DNA of 64,000 nucleotides from Microbacterium murale (GCF_014635185.1 NZ_BMCM01000001.1:806001-870000), one strand, 5' to 3'. Shown: positions 8,527 through 17,541, counted from the stretch's first letter. A program made the numbers and translations. Notes: generated by a model not told the origin, from the letters alone.

Positions 8527-9332
8527 TCACTCCCCTCCTCCGACGTGCAGCCGCCATCACCACGATCATCGGCGCCCTCGGACTCGCAGGTTGCGCAGGC
8601 AGCACCGCGGATGCCGGGCCCTCTGCCGGTTCGGATGCATCAAGCGCCGACGAACTCACCGGCGAACTCACGATTTTCGCTGCGGCCTCGCTCTCTGGCG
8701 CTTTCGACGAACTGTCCGCGGAGTTCGAGAAGCAGCAGCCCGATGTCGACGTGCTGCCGATCAGCTACGACGGCTCGTCGGTGCTGGCGACGCAGCTGAT
8801 CGAAGGCGCCGCCGCCGATGTGTTCGCCTCGGCGGATGAACCCAACATGGCGAAGGTGACCGACGAAGGTCTCGCCGACGACGCATCCGCGTTCGCGACG
8901 AACATCATGCAGATCGCCGTCGCGCCCGGCAATCCGCACGAGATCGACGGCCTGGAAGACCTCACCGACACCTCGCTGCTCACGGTGCTGTGCGCCCCGG
9001 AGGTGCCCTGCGGGAACGCCTCGCACACCCTGCTCGACGCGGCCGGTCTGGCCCTGACACCCGCCAGCGAAGAGCAGAACGTCACGGCGGTGCTCACGAA
9101 GGTGAAGTCGGGCGAGGCGGATGCCGGGCTCGTCTACCGCACCGATGTCACGGCTGCAGGAGACGAAGTCGAGGGGGTCGAGATCGAAGGGGCGGAGAAG
9201 GCCACCAACGTGTATCCGCTGACGACGCTCGCGGATGCGCAGAACGCGCCGGCCGCGCAGGCCTTCGTCGACTTCGTACTCTCGGACGCCGGCCAGAAGG
9301 TGCTCGCGGACTTCGGCTTCGGGGCTCCGTGA
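8523..9332 (+). CDS. modA: Molybdate ABC transporter substrate-binding lipoprotein
   Basis: This 269-residue extracellular molybdate-binding protein starts at GTG 8523, overlapping the upstream stop. The signal peptide ends in the lipobox LAGC at residues 19-22, so the mature protein is membrane-anchored by a lipid. A Ser/Asp-rich linker follows. The ModA signature ELTIFAAASLSGAFDEL then begins the periplasmic-binding-protein fold, and the C-terminal part contains PAAQAFVDFVLSDAGQKVL, typical of the family. Coupled to modB by a GTGA overlap at 9329-9332. It captures molybdate for the cofactor genes encoded just downstream. Confidence 0.95.
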   Translation: MITPLLRRAAAITTIIGALGLAGCAGSTADAGPSAGSDASSADELTGELTIFAAASLSGAFDELSAEFEKQQPDVDVLPISYDGSSVLATQLIEGAAADVFASADEPNMAKVTDEGLADDASAFATNIMQIAVAPGNPHEIDGLEDLTDTSLLTVLCAPEVPCGNASHTLLDAAGLALTPASEEQNVTAVLTKVKSGEADAGLVYRTDVTAAGDEVEGVEIEGAEKATNVYPLTTLADAQNAPAAQAFVDFVLSDAGQKVLADFGFGAP

Positions 9333-10177
9333 CCCGTTCCGCCGAGATCCCTGCCAATGCGCCACGGCGTCTCGGCAGCCATGGGTCGGTGACGAATCTG
9401 CCGCCGTGGCTGCTGATACCAGCGGCGATCGGCACGCTGCTGCTCGTGCTTCCGTTCGTCGCTCTGCTTGTGCGGCTGGACTGGGCAGGGGTTCCGGCGG
9501 CGATGACGTCGCCCGAGGCGCTGCAGGCCCTCGGGCTTTCGCTGTCGACGGCGACGATCGCCACCGTGGTCTGCGTGCTTCTCGGCGTTCCGCTGGCACT
9601 CGTGATCGCGCGGAGTCCCGGATGGCTGGCCGCGATGCTGCGGACGCTCGCGACGCTTCCGCTCGTGCTGCCTCCGCTCGTCGGCGGCATCGCGTTGCTC
9701 TCATTGTTCGGGCGCAACGGGCTGCTCGGCGATGCCCTCGCTCTCGCCGGTCTGCGCATCCCGTTCACGACCGTCGCCGTGGTCATCGCACAGGCGTTCG
9801 TCGCCCTGCCGTTCCTGGTGATCTCGGTCGAGGGCGCGCTGCGCACCGCCGGCACCGGTCACGAGCAGGTCGCGGCCAGCCTCGGCGCACGGCGCTTCAC
9901 GGTGTTCCGGAGGGTGACGCTGCCGCTGGTCGCACCGGGCCTCATCGCAGGCACGGTGCTGTGCTTCGCCCGCGCGCTCGGCGAGTTCGGGGCGACGGCG
10001 CTCTTCGCCGGAAACGCACCGGGCGTGACCCGCACGATGCCGCTGGCGATCTACACGGCATTCAACGGCGCCGGGGTGCGTGAAGACACGGCTGTCGCGC
10101 TTTCGCTCATGCTCATCGTCGTGGCGCTGGCGGTGCTCGTGCTGATGCGCAGCTGGCGAGAGGATGCGGTGCGATGA
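9329..10177 (+). CDS. modB: Molybdate ABC transporter permease
   Basis: This 282-residue inner-membrane permease is read from GTG 9329, overlapping the modA stop. An in-frame GTG about 20 codons later is an alternative start. Six hydrophobic segments are visible. The EAA loop that contacts the ATPase, EQVAASLGARRFTVFRRVTL, lies near residues 180-200, followed by the ModB-typical ALGEFGATALFAGN. Its TGA overlaps the modC ATG. Together with ModA and ModC it forms the molybdate importer. Confidence 0.94.
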   Translation: MTRSAEIPANAPRRLGSHGSVTNLPPWLLIPAAIGTLLLVLPFVALLVRLDWAGVPAAMTSPEALQALGLSLSTATIATVVCVLLGVPLALVIARSPGWLAAMLRTLATLPLVLPPLVGGIALLSLFGRNGLLGDALALAGLRIPFTTVAVVIAQAFVALPFLVISVEGALRTAGTGHEQVAASLGARRFTVFRRVTLPLVAPGLIAGTVLCFARALGEFGATALFAGNAPGVTRTMPLAIYTAFNGAGVREDTAVALSLMLIVVALAVLVLMRSWREDAVR

Positions 10178-11358
10178 CTCTCGCCGTCGACATCCGCGCC
10201 CGGGTCGGAGGCTTCACGCTCGAGGCGGCGATCGCCGCGCGTGCCGGCGAAGTGCTGGCGGTGCTCGGACCGAACGGCTCGGGCAAGTCGACCCTTCTCG
10301 GCGCGATCGCCGGGCACCTGCCGATGGTTGACGGCTCCATCGCTCTGAACAGCCGTGCGCTGAACGCCCTGCCGCCCGAACGGCGGCGGATCGGGCTGCT
10401 CGGGCAGCGCGCGATGCTGTTCCCGCATCTCACCGCACTCGAGAACATCGCCTTCGGGCCGCGGGCACAGGGCGTATCCCGCACCGAGGCCCGCGATGCC
10501 GCCCACGAGTGGCTCGCCGAAGTCGGACTGGCGGAGTTCGCACTGCGCCGTCCGGCGCAACTCTCCGGCGGTCAGCAGCAGCGAGTCGCGCTGGCCAGGG
10601 CGTTGGCGGCGAAGCCGGATGCCCTGTTGCTGGACGAACCGTTCGCGGCGCTTGACGTGCAGACCGCGACGCAGGCCAGACGCCTGATCCGCGAGCAGCG
10701 CGATCGCATCGGCATTCCGATCGTGCTCGTCACGCACGACGCGATGGATGCCGTCGTGCTCGCGTCGCGCACCGTCGTGCTGAATGACGGACGCGTCGTG
10801 CAGCAGGGCGAGACCCGCGAGGTGCTCGGTCACCCGAATTCGCCGTTCGTCGCCGCCATCGCCGGGGTCAATCTCGTCACGGGCATCGCCGACGGCGACG
10901 GCCTGTTGCAGGTGGATGCCGGAGACGCATCGGTTCCAGGATCGGGAATCCGTTGGATCGGACTCGGCGACCCGTTGGCGCCGGGCGAGGCTGGCACGGC
11001 GGTGTTCTCGCCCGGGGCCGTTCGGCTTCGACCGGTCTCGGAGTCGGATGGCGGCACGGAGCAGGATGACGGCACCGAGCTGTTCGGCCAACGCTTCGAC
11101 CCGCTGACGCTCGCTCAGCGCGTTTCGTCTCGCTCCGCTCGCTCAACGTCCCGCGGTTCGCGCTCGCCGAACACCTGGACGGGGACCGTCGCGCACTTCG
11201 AGGCGATTCCCGGTGGAGTGCGGCTGTTCACCGCCGAGCATCCCGACATCGCCGTCGACTGCTCGTCCATGATCGCCGTTGACGCCGGCGTGCGTCCCGA
11301 TGCCGTGCTGTCGTTCTCGATCGACGAACAGGACGTCTCCGTGCGCCGGTCGCTCTGA
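10174..11358 (+). CDS. modC: Molybdate ABC transporter ATP-binding protein with an in-frame repeat insertion
   Basis: This 394-residue importer ATPase has Walker [10 protein letters not shown] near residue 32, the ABC signature [11 protein letters not shown] near 130 and Walker [13 protein letters not shown] near 150, with a switch histidine in VTHDA. A regulatory C-terminal part follows, including a TOBE-like end from about residue 330. Between them, near residues 316-326, the text [10 protein letters not shown] interrupts the domain. It is encoded by a sequence that looks like a Microbacterium intergenic repeat, listed separately. The reading frame stays open through it. The ATG overlaps the modB stop, and moaA follows after 35 bp. 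Confidence 0.93.
   Translation: MTLAVDIRARVGGFTLEAAIAARAGEVLAVLGPNGSGKSTLLGAIAGHLPMVDGSIALNSRALNALPPERRRIGLLGQRAMLFPHLTALENIAFGPRAQGVSRTEARDAAHEWLAEVGLAEFALRRPAQLSGGQQQRVALARALAAKPDALLLDEPFAALDVQTATQARRLIREQRDRIGIPIVLVTHDAMDAVVLASRTVVLNDGRVVQQGETREVLGHPNSPFVAAIAGVNLVTGIADGDGLLQVDAGDASVPGSGIRWIGLGDPLAPGEAGTAVFSPGAVRLRPVSESDGGTEQDDGTELFGQRFDPLTLAQRVSSRSARSTSRGSRSPNTWTGTVAHFEAIPGGVRLFTAEHPDIAVDCSSMIAVDAGVRPDAVLSFSIDEQDVSVRRSL
11121..11150 (-). repeat. REP-like element inside modC
   Basis: The bases read CGTTTCGTCTCG, then CTCCGCTCGCTCAACG. On the opposite strand this is the CGTTGAGCGAGC-GGAGCGAGACGAAACG string that I recall as a common short intergenic repeat in Microbacterium-type genomes. Here it lies wholly within modC and is translated as a Ser/Arg-rich loop. 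Membership of the repeat family is from recall, because no second copy occurs in this window. Confidence 0.55.
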
Positions 11359-11393
11359 GCGGTGCTACCGTTGCCCACACGAAAGGGACGGCG

Positions 11394-12488
11394 ATGGCGA
11401 TCATTCCGATTCCCGCACCAGGGCGGGTGACAGGGGCGTCGCGCCTGCCCTCGACCGGCGGGCTGGTCGACCGGTTCGACCGCCCGATGCGCGATCTGCG
11501 GATCTCCGTGACCGACCGCTGCAATTTCCGCTGCGTGTACTGCATGCCGCGCGCGGTATTCGGTCGCGACTATGCATTCCTGGATCGTGATGAACTGCTG
11601 AGTTTCGAGGAGATCGAGCGGATCGCGCGCGTCGCGGCCGCCCACGGCGTGCGTAAACTGCGCCTGACCGGCGGCGAGCCGCTGCTGCGTCGCGGCATCG
11701 AGGAGCTCATCTCACGGCTCGCGGCGCTGCGCACGCCGGAGGGCGACAAGCTGGAGATCGCCCTCACCACGAACGGCTCGGCGCTGACCGTGAAGGCGCA
11801 GGCACTGAAGGATGCCGGGCTCGGCCGCCTCACCGTCTCGATCGACTCGCTGGACGACGAACTGTTCCAGCGGATGAACGACGTGCGCTTCCCCGTCTCG
11901 CGTGTGCTGGACGGCCTTGACGCGGCCCACGCCGCCGGCCTCGGCCCCATCAAGCTGAACATGGTCGTCAAGCGCGGACTGAACGACGGCGAGATCGAGG
12001 CGATGGCGGCCCATTTCAAGGGCACCCCGTACACGCTGCGGTTCATCGAGTACATGGACGTCGGCACATCCAATGGCTGGTCGCTCGACGAGGTGGTGCC
12101 ATCGGCCGAGATCGTCGAGCGGATCAGCGCACGGCATCCGCTCGAACCGGTGGGCGCCACGGTGACGGGCGAGACCGCCCAGCGCTGGCGCTACACCGAC
12201 GGCTCGGGTGAGATCGGCGTGATCTCCTCGGTGACCAACACGTTCTGCGGCACGTGCAATCGGGCGCGCATCTCGACGGAGGGCAAGCTGTTCACCTGCC
12301 TGTTCGCCTCAGAGGGGCACGATCTGCGGGCGCTGATGCGCGGTGGCGCCGACGACGAGCAGCTCGCCGCAGCCATGGCGGCGATCTGGGGCGCTCGGGA
12401 TGACCGGTACTCCGAGATCCGCTCGAGCCTCACCCCAGAGCTGCGCGCCTCGCGCCAGCGCATCGAGATGAGCTACATCGGGGGTTGA
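11394..12488 (+). CDS. moaA: GTP 3',8-cyclase
   Basis: This 364-residue radical-SAM enzyme performs the first step of molybdopterin synthesis, turning GTP into 3',8-cyclo-dihydro-GTP. The N-terminal cluster motif CNFRCVYC lies near residue 43 and [11 protein letters not shown] near 90. The second cluster motif [11 protein letters not shown] lies near 285, with the third cysteine in LFTCLF. The chain ends in SYIGG, the essential C-terminal Gly-Gly that reaches the active site. It is the last gene of the mod operon direction, 35 bp after modC, and is convergent with moaE. A 23-bp inverted repeat lies between them. Confidence 0.96.
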   Translation: MAIIPIPAPGRVTGASRLPSTGGLVDRFDRPMRDLRISVTDRCNFRCVYCMPRAVFGRDYAFLDRDELLSFEEIERIARVAAAHGVRKLRLTGGEPLLRRGIEELISRLAALRTPEGDKLEIALTTNGSALTVKAQALKDAGLGRLTVSIDSLDDELFQRMNDVRFPVSRVLDGLDAAHAAGLGPIKLNMVVKRGLNDGEIEAMAAHFKGTPYTLRFIEYMDVGTSNGWSLDEVVPSAEIVERISARHPLEPVGATVTGETAQRWRYTDGSGEIGVISSVTNTFCGTCNRARISTEGKLFTCLFASEGHDLRALMRGGADDEQLAAAMAAIWGARDDRYSEIRSSLTPELRASRQRIEMSYIGG

Positions 12489-12490
12489 CT

Positions 12491-12557
12491 CGAAACTGCA
12501 AGACCACGCCGAGCCGGCCCGGTTTCGCCGCATTCTCGGCGTGGTGTTGCAGTCTCG
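12491..12557. repeat. Imperfect 23-bp inverted repeat between moaA and moaE
   Basis: The arm at 12491-12513 (CGAAACTGCAAG, then ACCACGCCGAG) is the reverse complement of the arm at 12535-12557 at 21 of 23 positions. The loop is 21 nt. It lies between the converging stops of moaA and moaE, so it can act as a bidirectional terminator. Its length and form also fit an interspersed palindromic repeat. Confidence 0.6.
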
Positions 12558-12564
12558 CGGGAGG

Positions 12565-12978
12565 TCAGAGACCGACCCACTCCGAGACGCCGTCTTCGTA
12601 GTGCTGTCGCTTCCAGATCGGCACGCCGCGCTTGATCTCCTCGACCACGAGCTCGCACGCGCGGAACGACTCCGCGCGGTGACCACCGGATGCTGCGGCA
12701 TACAGGGCGATGTCGCCGATGCGCAGATCGCCGACGCGATGCGCGGCGGCGACCAGCAGCCCGGTCTCGGCCCGCACCCGCTCGACGATCTCGGCGAGGA
12801 ACCGCGCAGCATCCGGATGCGCACGATAGTCGAGCGAGCGCACCGAGCGCCCACCGTCGTGGTCCCGCACGACACCGCAGAAGGTGACGATGGCGCCGTG
12901 CTCGTCCGAGCCAACGGCGGCGCGGACGGCCGCCTCGTCGATCGGTTCCTCGGAGATCAGCGCGAAGGTCGTCGTCAT
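12565..12978 (-). CDS. moaE: Molybdopterin synthase catalytic (large) subunit
   Basis: This 137-residue MoaE protein, with MoaD, inserts the dithiolene sulfurs into precursor Z to form molybdopterin. Family text includes IVTFCGVVRDHDGGRSV near residue 30, LDYRAHPDAA near 50 and the catalytic lysine region EEIKRGVPIWKRQHYEDG near 110-128. The length matches the family. Its ATG overlaps the moeB stop by four bases, so the two are co-translated on the minus strand. The partner MoaD is encoded divergently at 14252. Confidence 0.95.
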   Translation of the reverse strand: MTTTFALISEEPIDEAAVRAAVGSDEHGAIVTFCGVVRDHDGGRSVRSLDYRAHPDAARFLAEIVERVRAETGLLVAAAHRVGDLRIGDIALYAAASGGHRAESFRACELVVEEIKRGVPIWKRQHYEDGVSEWVGL

Positions 12979-14168
12979 GAGGTCACGTGCTCCATCCGAG
13001 CGGGATTCCTGCTCGCATCATCCGGCACTGCATCGCCGACCACGTCTCCGCCGACGGCGACGAAGGCCTGGATGCCGCCGGCGAGATACGTCACGCGGAA
13101 CCCGCGCTCGATCAGCGTGCGCACGGCGCGGCGGGAGCGCGGGTCGCGCTCGCAGTAGATGACGATCGGCTCGTCGCTCGAACCCTCCGGGATCTCCCCT
13201 GCGTCCAGACGGCCCAGCGGCAGCAGCTGCCCACCTGCTATGCGCCGCGCGCGCGCCTCGTGCGGCTCGCGCACGTCGATCAGCCGTACCGGTCGGTGCT
13301 CTCTCATCCACTGCAGCAGCTCGGCGGCCGATGTCGTCGCCGCGTCATCGGCTGCCGGCTCGCTGCGCACTCCGCAGAACTGCTCGTAGTCGATGAGTTC
13401 GGTCACCGGCGCACGCATGTCGTCAGCGGCATATGCGATCTCACGCGTGCGGGCCGTGAGCGCGTCGTAGAAGACCACCCGACCCAGCAGTGGTTCGCCG
13501 ATCCCCACGATGAGCTTGACGACCTCGGTCGCCATGAGCGATCCGATCGCGGTGCACAGGCTCGGCAGCACTCCGCCGAGCTCGCACGAGAGAGTCTCGT
13601 CGGCCGGCGGCGGTGAGGGGAACAGGTCGCGGAACGTCGGCCCGTGTTCGCGCCATGCCACTCCGACCTGTCCGTGGAAGCGCAGGATGCTGCCCCAGAC
13701 GAGCGGTTTGCCCGCGAGCTCCGCCGCGTCGTTCGCGAGGTAGCGTGTCGGGAAGTTGTCGCTTCCGTCGACGATGAGGTCGTAGCCCTCGACGATCGCG
13801 GGCAGGTTCTGCGACGTCAGTCGCTCGCGGTGGACGATCAGTTCACGCGCGGGGTCGATGGCCCGCACGGTGTCGGCGAGCGAGTCGACCTTCGCCCGCC
13901 CGATGTCGCCCGTGCCGTGGCTGAGCTGACGGTGCAGGTTCGACAGCTCGACGACGTCGTCGTCGGCGACCCCGATGGTGCCGATGCCGGAGCCGGCGAG
14001 AATGGGAACGATGGCGCTGCCGAGTCCGCCGGCGCCGATCACGAGCACGCGGGCCGCCGCGAGTCGCCGCTGCGCGTCTTCACCGAACCCGGGCAGCATC
14101 AGCTGACGGCTGTAACGTGTGATGCGCTCGGGCTCCAGCGCGGGGCCCGGCTCGACGAGCGGGATCAT
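12975..14168 (-). CDS. moeB: Molybdopterin-synthase adenylyltransferase with C-terminal rhodanese domain
   Basis: This 397-residue E1-like enzyme adenylates the C-terminal glycine of MoaD so that it can be thiolated. The ThiF/MoeB domain (residues about 15-260) starts with ITRYSRQLMLPGFG, followed by the ATP-binding VLVIGAGGLGSA and DDVVELSNLHRQ. A rhodanese domain (about 295-390) carries LIDVREPHEA and the active-site loop IYCERDPRS, so adenylation and sulfur transfer are fused as in MOCS3-type proteins. The start MIPLVEPG at 14168 was chosen over an upstream ATG because homology begins there. The paired CxxC zinc motifs common in MoeB are not evident. Confidence 0.9.
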   Translation of the reverse strand: MIPLVEPGPALEPERITRYSRQLMLPGFGEDAQRRLAAARVLVIGAGGLGSAIVPILAGSGIGTIGVADDDVVELSNLHRQLSHGTGDIGRAKVDSLADTVRAIDPARELIVHRERLTSQNLPAIVEGYDLIVDGSDNFPTRYLANDAAELAGKPLVWGSILRFHGQVGVAWREHGPTFRDLFPSPPPADETLSCELGGVLPSLCTAIGSLMATEVVKLIVGIGEPLLGRVVFYDALTARTREIAYAADDMRAPVTELIDYEQFCGVRSEPAADDAATTSAAELLQWMREHRPVRLIDVREPHEARARRIAGGQLLPLGRLDAGEIPEGSSDEPIVIYCERDPRSRRAVRTLIERGFRVTYLAGGIQAFVAVGGDVVGDAVPDDASRNPARMEHVTS

Positions 14169-14251
14169 GGTTGCAATAGTACGCGTCGAACTCCGCCAGT
14201 CGGCAGCGAGTTTCCACGATACGAAGATCGAATTCCACACTCTGAACTAGA

Positions 14252-14509
14252 ATGGACAGCATGGCAATCGTGACGGTGCGATACTTCGCTGCCGCCTCTG
14301 AGGCAGCGGGTCGCGAGCAGGAGGAGCTCGATCTCGGCTCCGATTCGACCCTCGGCGGGCTGCGCGAGGTTCTGGTCCGCAATTACGGCGAGCCGATGGC
14401 GCGCGTGCTCCGGTCCGGCTCGTTCCTTCTCGATGGCGTGGTGCGCCGCGACCTCGCCCATCCCACCGGCGCGCAGGTCGACATCCTTCCGCCGTTCGCC
14501 GGAGGATGA
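14252..14509 (+). CDS. moaD: Molybdopterin synthase sulfur carrier (small) subunit
   Basis: This 85-residue ubiquitin-fold protein ends in FAGG, the Gly-Gly tail adenylated by MoeB and thiolated for transfer. The beginning VTVRYFAAASEAAGREQEEL is typical of MoaD. An in-frame ATG three codons downstream (14261) is an equally good start. The gene is divergent from moeB across about 80 bp and is followed after 7 bp by moeA, heading the moaD-moeA-moaC-mog operon. Confidence 0.93.
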   Translation: MDSMAIVTVRYFAAASEAAGREQEELDLGSDSTLGGLREVLVRNYGEPMARVLRSGSFLLDGVVRRDLAHPTGAQVDILPPFAGG

Positions 14510-14516
14510 TCGAACC

Positions 14517-15815
14517 ATGACTTCGAACCCAATCGCCCCGGCGCAGCACCCGGCCACCCCGGCGGAGCACGCCGACGCCGTGTCGCAGTTGCTCGCCCCG
14601 ATCTTCGACAGCCTTGCCGATGATGCGCGATCCGAGTTGATCGCGCTGAGCCGGGGCGCAGCATCCGGCCGTGTCCTGGCGGCGGATGTGCGCAGCCCGA
14701 TCACCGTGCCGCCGTTCCGGAACTCGCAGATGGACGGATACGCCGTCCGCGCTGCCGACCTGGAATCGGCCGCCGCCGATGCCCCGGCGACTCTGCGCAT
14801 CGGCACGACCAGTGCCGCCGGCGACGCCGTGCACGAACACGTTCCCGGCACTGCTGCGCCGGTGATGACCGGTGCGCCGATCCCCTCGGGAGCGGATGCC
14901 GTCGTGCCGATCGAGATCGCGGATCCGCCGCGCTTCATCGGCATCGGCACCGAGACGGGCGAGAGCTCCGCGGACACCACAGTCCGCTTCTACGCGCCGG
15001 TGCAGGCCGGTGCGTTCGTGCGTGAGGCGGGTGCCGACCTCGCAGCGGGGTCGACGATCCTGCCGGCCGGCACGCGGCTGGGACCTGCGCAACTGGGCTC
15101 GCTGGCCTCCGCCGGAGTCACCGAGGTGCGGGTGCGGGCGCGTCCGGTCGTGCTGCTGCTCTCCACCGGTCATGAGCTGCGTGCACCGGGCGACGAGCTC
15201 GAGCCGGGGCAGATCTACGACGCGAACACCGCGTCGCTCACGGCGGCGATGGAGGACTCCGGTGCGATCGTGCAGGTCGCCTTCGCCCCGGACGACGCCT
15301 CGGCCGTGCTCCACGCGATCGCACAGCATCCGGATGCCGACCTGATCGTCACGACCGGCGGAGTCAGCGCCGGCGCCTTCGAGGTGGTGCGCGACGCTCT
15401 CGAGCCGGCCGGCGTGCGGTTCGGAAAGGTGGCGATGCAGCCGGGCGGTCCGCAGGGACTGGGGACCGCCCGGCTGCATGAACGAGCGGTGCCCGTCATC
15501 GCGTTCCCCGGCAATCCGGTCTCCGCCCTGCTGTCGTTCGAGATGTTCCTCCGCCCGATCCTGCGCAGGTCCGCCGGGCTCGATCCCTGTCGTCGTGTGC
15601 AGCGGGCCCCGTTGGCCGAGGCCCTCAGCTCCCCGCGCGAGAAGCACCAGATCCGTCGCGGACGATTGCGCGCGGACGGTAGCGTCGAGGTGGGAGCTCC
15701 TGGTTCGCACCTGCTGCACGACTACGCGCGGGCGACGGTCCTGGTGCACGTTCCGATCGGCGTCGACGCGCTCCCCGCGGGCGCCGAGGTCGAGGTATGG
15801 AGAATCGATGAGTGA
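14517..15815 (+). CDS. moeA: Molybdopterin molybdotransferase
   Basis: This 432-residue MoeA inserts molybdate into adenylated molybdopterin. Domain order is normal: the N-terminal block VTVPPFRNSQMDGYAVR near residue 65, VMTGAPIPSGADAVVPIE near 118, the MoaB-like domain with YDANTASLTAAM near 240 and TTGGVSAGAFEVV near 280, then PGNPVSALLSFEMF and a C-terminal beta domain. It starts at ATG 14517, 7 bp after moaD. Its stop overlaps moaC by eight bases. Confidence 0.95.
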   Translation: MTSNPIAPAQHPATPAEHADAVSQLLAPIFDSLADDARSELIALSRGAASGRVLAADVRSPITVPPFRNSQMDGYAVRAADLESAAADAPATLRIGTTSAAGDAVHEHVPGTAAPVMTGAPIPSGADAVVPIEIADPPRFIGIGTETGESSADTTVRFYAPVQAGAFVREAGADLAAGSTILPAGTRLGPAQLGSLASAGVTEVRVRARPVVLLLSTGHELRAPGDELEPGQIYDANTASLTAAMEDSGAIVQVAFAPDDASAVLHAIAQHPDADLIVTTGGVSAGAFEVVRDALEPAGVRFGKVAMQPGGPQGLGTARLHERAVPVIAFPGNPVSALLSFEMFLRPILRRSAGLDPCRRVQRAPLAEALSSPREKHQIRRGRLRADGSVEVGAPGSHLLHDYARATVLVHVPIGVDALPAGAEVEVWRIDE

Positions 15816-16278
15816 CCTGACGCACCTGCGTTCCGACGGCTCGGCCCACATGGTCGATGTCACCGACAAGGCGGTCACGCGACGCGAGGCGCGCGCACAG
15901 GCGGTGCTCGTGACGACCGAAGAGGTCGTGGCGAAGATCGCCGACGGCTCGCTGCCGAAGGGCGAGGCACTGGGAACGGCACGTCTGGCCGGCATCATGG
16001 GCGCCAAGCAGACGTCGAACCTGATCCCGCTGTGCCACCCGCTGCCGCTGACCAAGCTCTCGGTCGACCTCGAACCACAGGGCGACCGCGTGCGGATCGT
16101 CGCGACCGCGGTGACCAACGGCGTCACCGGCGTCGAGATGGAGGCGCTGACCGCCGCGAACATCGCGGCCCTGACGCTCTACGACATGATCAAGGCCGTC
16201 GACAATCGCGCCGTGATCACCGACGTGCTCGTACTGGCGAAGTCGGGCGGCAAGAGCGGCGACTGGTCTCGCGAATGA
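15808..16278 (+). CDS. moaC: Cyclic pyranopterin monophosphate synthase
   Basis: This 156-residue MoaC converts the MoaA product into precursor Z. The family core LIPLCHPLPLTKL lies near residue 73 and GVTGVEMEALTAANIAAL near 110, followed by YDMIKAVD with its conserved lysine. The N-terminus HMVDVTDKAVTRREARA is also standard. The ATG at 15808 lies within the end of moeA, and its TGA overlaps the next ATG, so the whole moaD-mog set is tightly coupled. Confidence 0.96.
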   Translation: MSDLTHLRSDGSAHMVDVTDKAVTRREARAQAVLVTTEEVVAKIADGSLPKGEALGTARLAGIMGAKQTSNLIPLCHPLPLTKLSVDLEPQGDRVRIVATAVTNGVTGVEMEALTAANIAALTLYDMIKAVDNRAVITDVLVLAKSGGKSGDWSRE

Positions 16279-16754
16279 CCAGGCGCGCCGCGGTTCTCGT
16301 CGCCTCGACCCGTGCGGCGGCGGGGACATACGAGGATCGCACCGGTCCGGTGGTCGCCGAGTGGCTGCGTGCCCGCGGTTTCGAGGTGGCAGGTCCGGTC
16401 GTCGTGGCGGATGCCGCGATCGCCGATGCACTCGCGGAGCTGCTCGCGGAGCATCCGGATCTGATTCTCACCACCGGCGGAACCGGCGTCTCACCCGATG
16501 ACCGCACACCGGAGGCGACCAGGAAGCTGCTGGACCTGGAGCTGCCTGGCATCGCCGAGGAGGTCCGAAGGCGCGGAGCCGCCATCACACCGACGGCGAT
16601 CCTCAGCCGGGCTGTCGCCGGTGTCGCCGGCCGCACGCTCGTGATGAACCTCCCCGGCTCGACCGGCGGGGTGCGTGACGGGCTCGCCGTGCTCGACGAC
16701 GTTCTCGATCACCTGCTCGACCAGATCACCGGTGGGGACCATCCGGGGCACTGA
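16275..16754 (+). CDS. mog: MogA/MoaB family molybdopterin adenylyltransferase
   Basis: This 159-residue protein adenylates molybdopterin before MoeA loads the metal. Conserved stretches are LILTTGGTGVSPDDRTPEAT near residue 65 and NLPGSTGGVRDGLAVLDDVL near 130. It starts at ATG 16275, overlapping the moaC stop, and is last in the operon. No mobA-type nucleotidyltransferase is present in the window. Xanthine-dehydrogenase-family enzymes may need a cytidylyl or unmodified cofactor, and which form is made here cannot be told. The 148 bp that follow (16755-16902) show no gene. Confidence 0.92.
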   Translation: MTRRAAVLVASTRAAAGTYEDRTGPVVAEWLRARGFEVAGPVVVADAAIADALAELLAEHPDLILTTGGTGVSPDDRTPEATRKLLDLELPGIAEEVRRRGAAITPTAILSRAVAGVAGRTLVMNLPGSTGGVRDGLAVLDDVLDHLLDQITGGDHPGH

Positions 16755-16902
16755 ACGTCCCTGCGACGCGCGGCACCCGACCGGACGATTCTGTGCAGGG
16801 AAGACCGTGACCAATGTCATGCCGATAGGGGACGGTTCGGCACTCCCTCGCGCTCCGGGCCGCTTGTAGCGTCGATCTCACGGACGTAGAAGGGGATGAC
16901 GA

Positions 16903-17538
16903 ATGGTGCGCAGAGCCAAGCCGGGAGACGATCACCCGCTGCAGCGATATCGCTGGTGGCAGTTGTTCTCACGCTCGCTGTTCCATCTGCGCCTCGAAGG
17001 CGTCACCGGTGCACCGGAGGTCTGGTCGGTCGACGTCCGCCATGGCGGTGACTCGAACGGAGAGGTGTGGGCCCTGCTCTACCTCGACGGACGCAACCAG
17101 TCACGCTCCAGGCTTCCCGCGGCGTTCCGCATCCCCGGTGGCATAGTCGAAGTGGCCACGAGCAGCTACGGCCTCAAGCGCTGTCACTACGTCGCCGAAG
17201 ACGGGACAACTCGGATGCTGGTGCCCGATCGAGCATCCGCCGAGGGGCGACGTGCTCGCCTGGATCAGAGCAGTCCGACCTTGAGCCGCGCGATCGGCGT
17301 CGTGTCGGTGGTCGTACTCTTGATCGCACTCGTGCTCGGTGTGCCGCAGATCGTCGAGGACATCACGCGGATACCTCCCGTGGCCGACGCCGTCGGTACG
17401 TTCGTCAGCCCGATCCAACTCCCGGCGTGGACGAACATCACGCTGGTCGTCGCGGCACTCGTGGCGAGCACCGAGCGTGCCCTTCGCATGCGCTACAACT
17501 GGATACTCGACGGCGGCCTGTTCGACGGCGATGATTAG
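16903..17538 (+). CDS. Conserved-looking membrane protein of unknown function
   Basis: This 211-residue protein is not recognised. The N-terminal 125 residues are soluble and rich in aromatic and basic residues (RYRWWQLFSRSLFHLRLEG). Two hydrophobic segments follow at about 127-150 (IGVVSVVVLLIALVLGVPQI) and 172-190 (NITLVVAALVAS), with an acidic C-terminus. Two transmembrane helices after a soluble domain suggest a membrane-anchored protein facing the cytoplasm. It is 3 bp upstream of the next gene on the same strand, so the two are probably one transcript. Confidence 0.7.
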   Translation: MVRRAKPGDDHPLQRYRWWQLFSRSLFHLRLEGVTGAPEVWSVDVRHGGDSNGEVWALLYLDGRNQSRSRLPAAFRIPGGIVEVATSSYGLKRCHYVAEDGTTRMLVPDRASAEGRRARLDQSSPTLSRAIGVVSVVVLLIALVLGVPQIVEDITRIPPVADAVGTFVSPIQLPAWTNITLVVAALVASTERALRMRYNWILDGGLFDGDD

Positions 17539-17541
17539 GTC

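Noticed and set aside
16903-17538. Two-helix membrane protein as the retron effector
   Set aside because: Some retrons use two-helix membrane effectors, but this gene is on the opposite strand, two genes away, and is joined to the DHFR-like gene instead.
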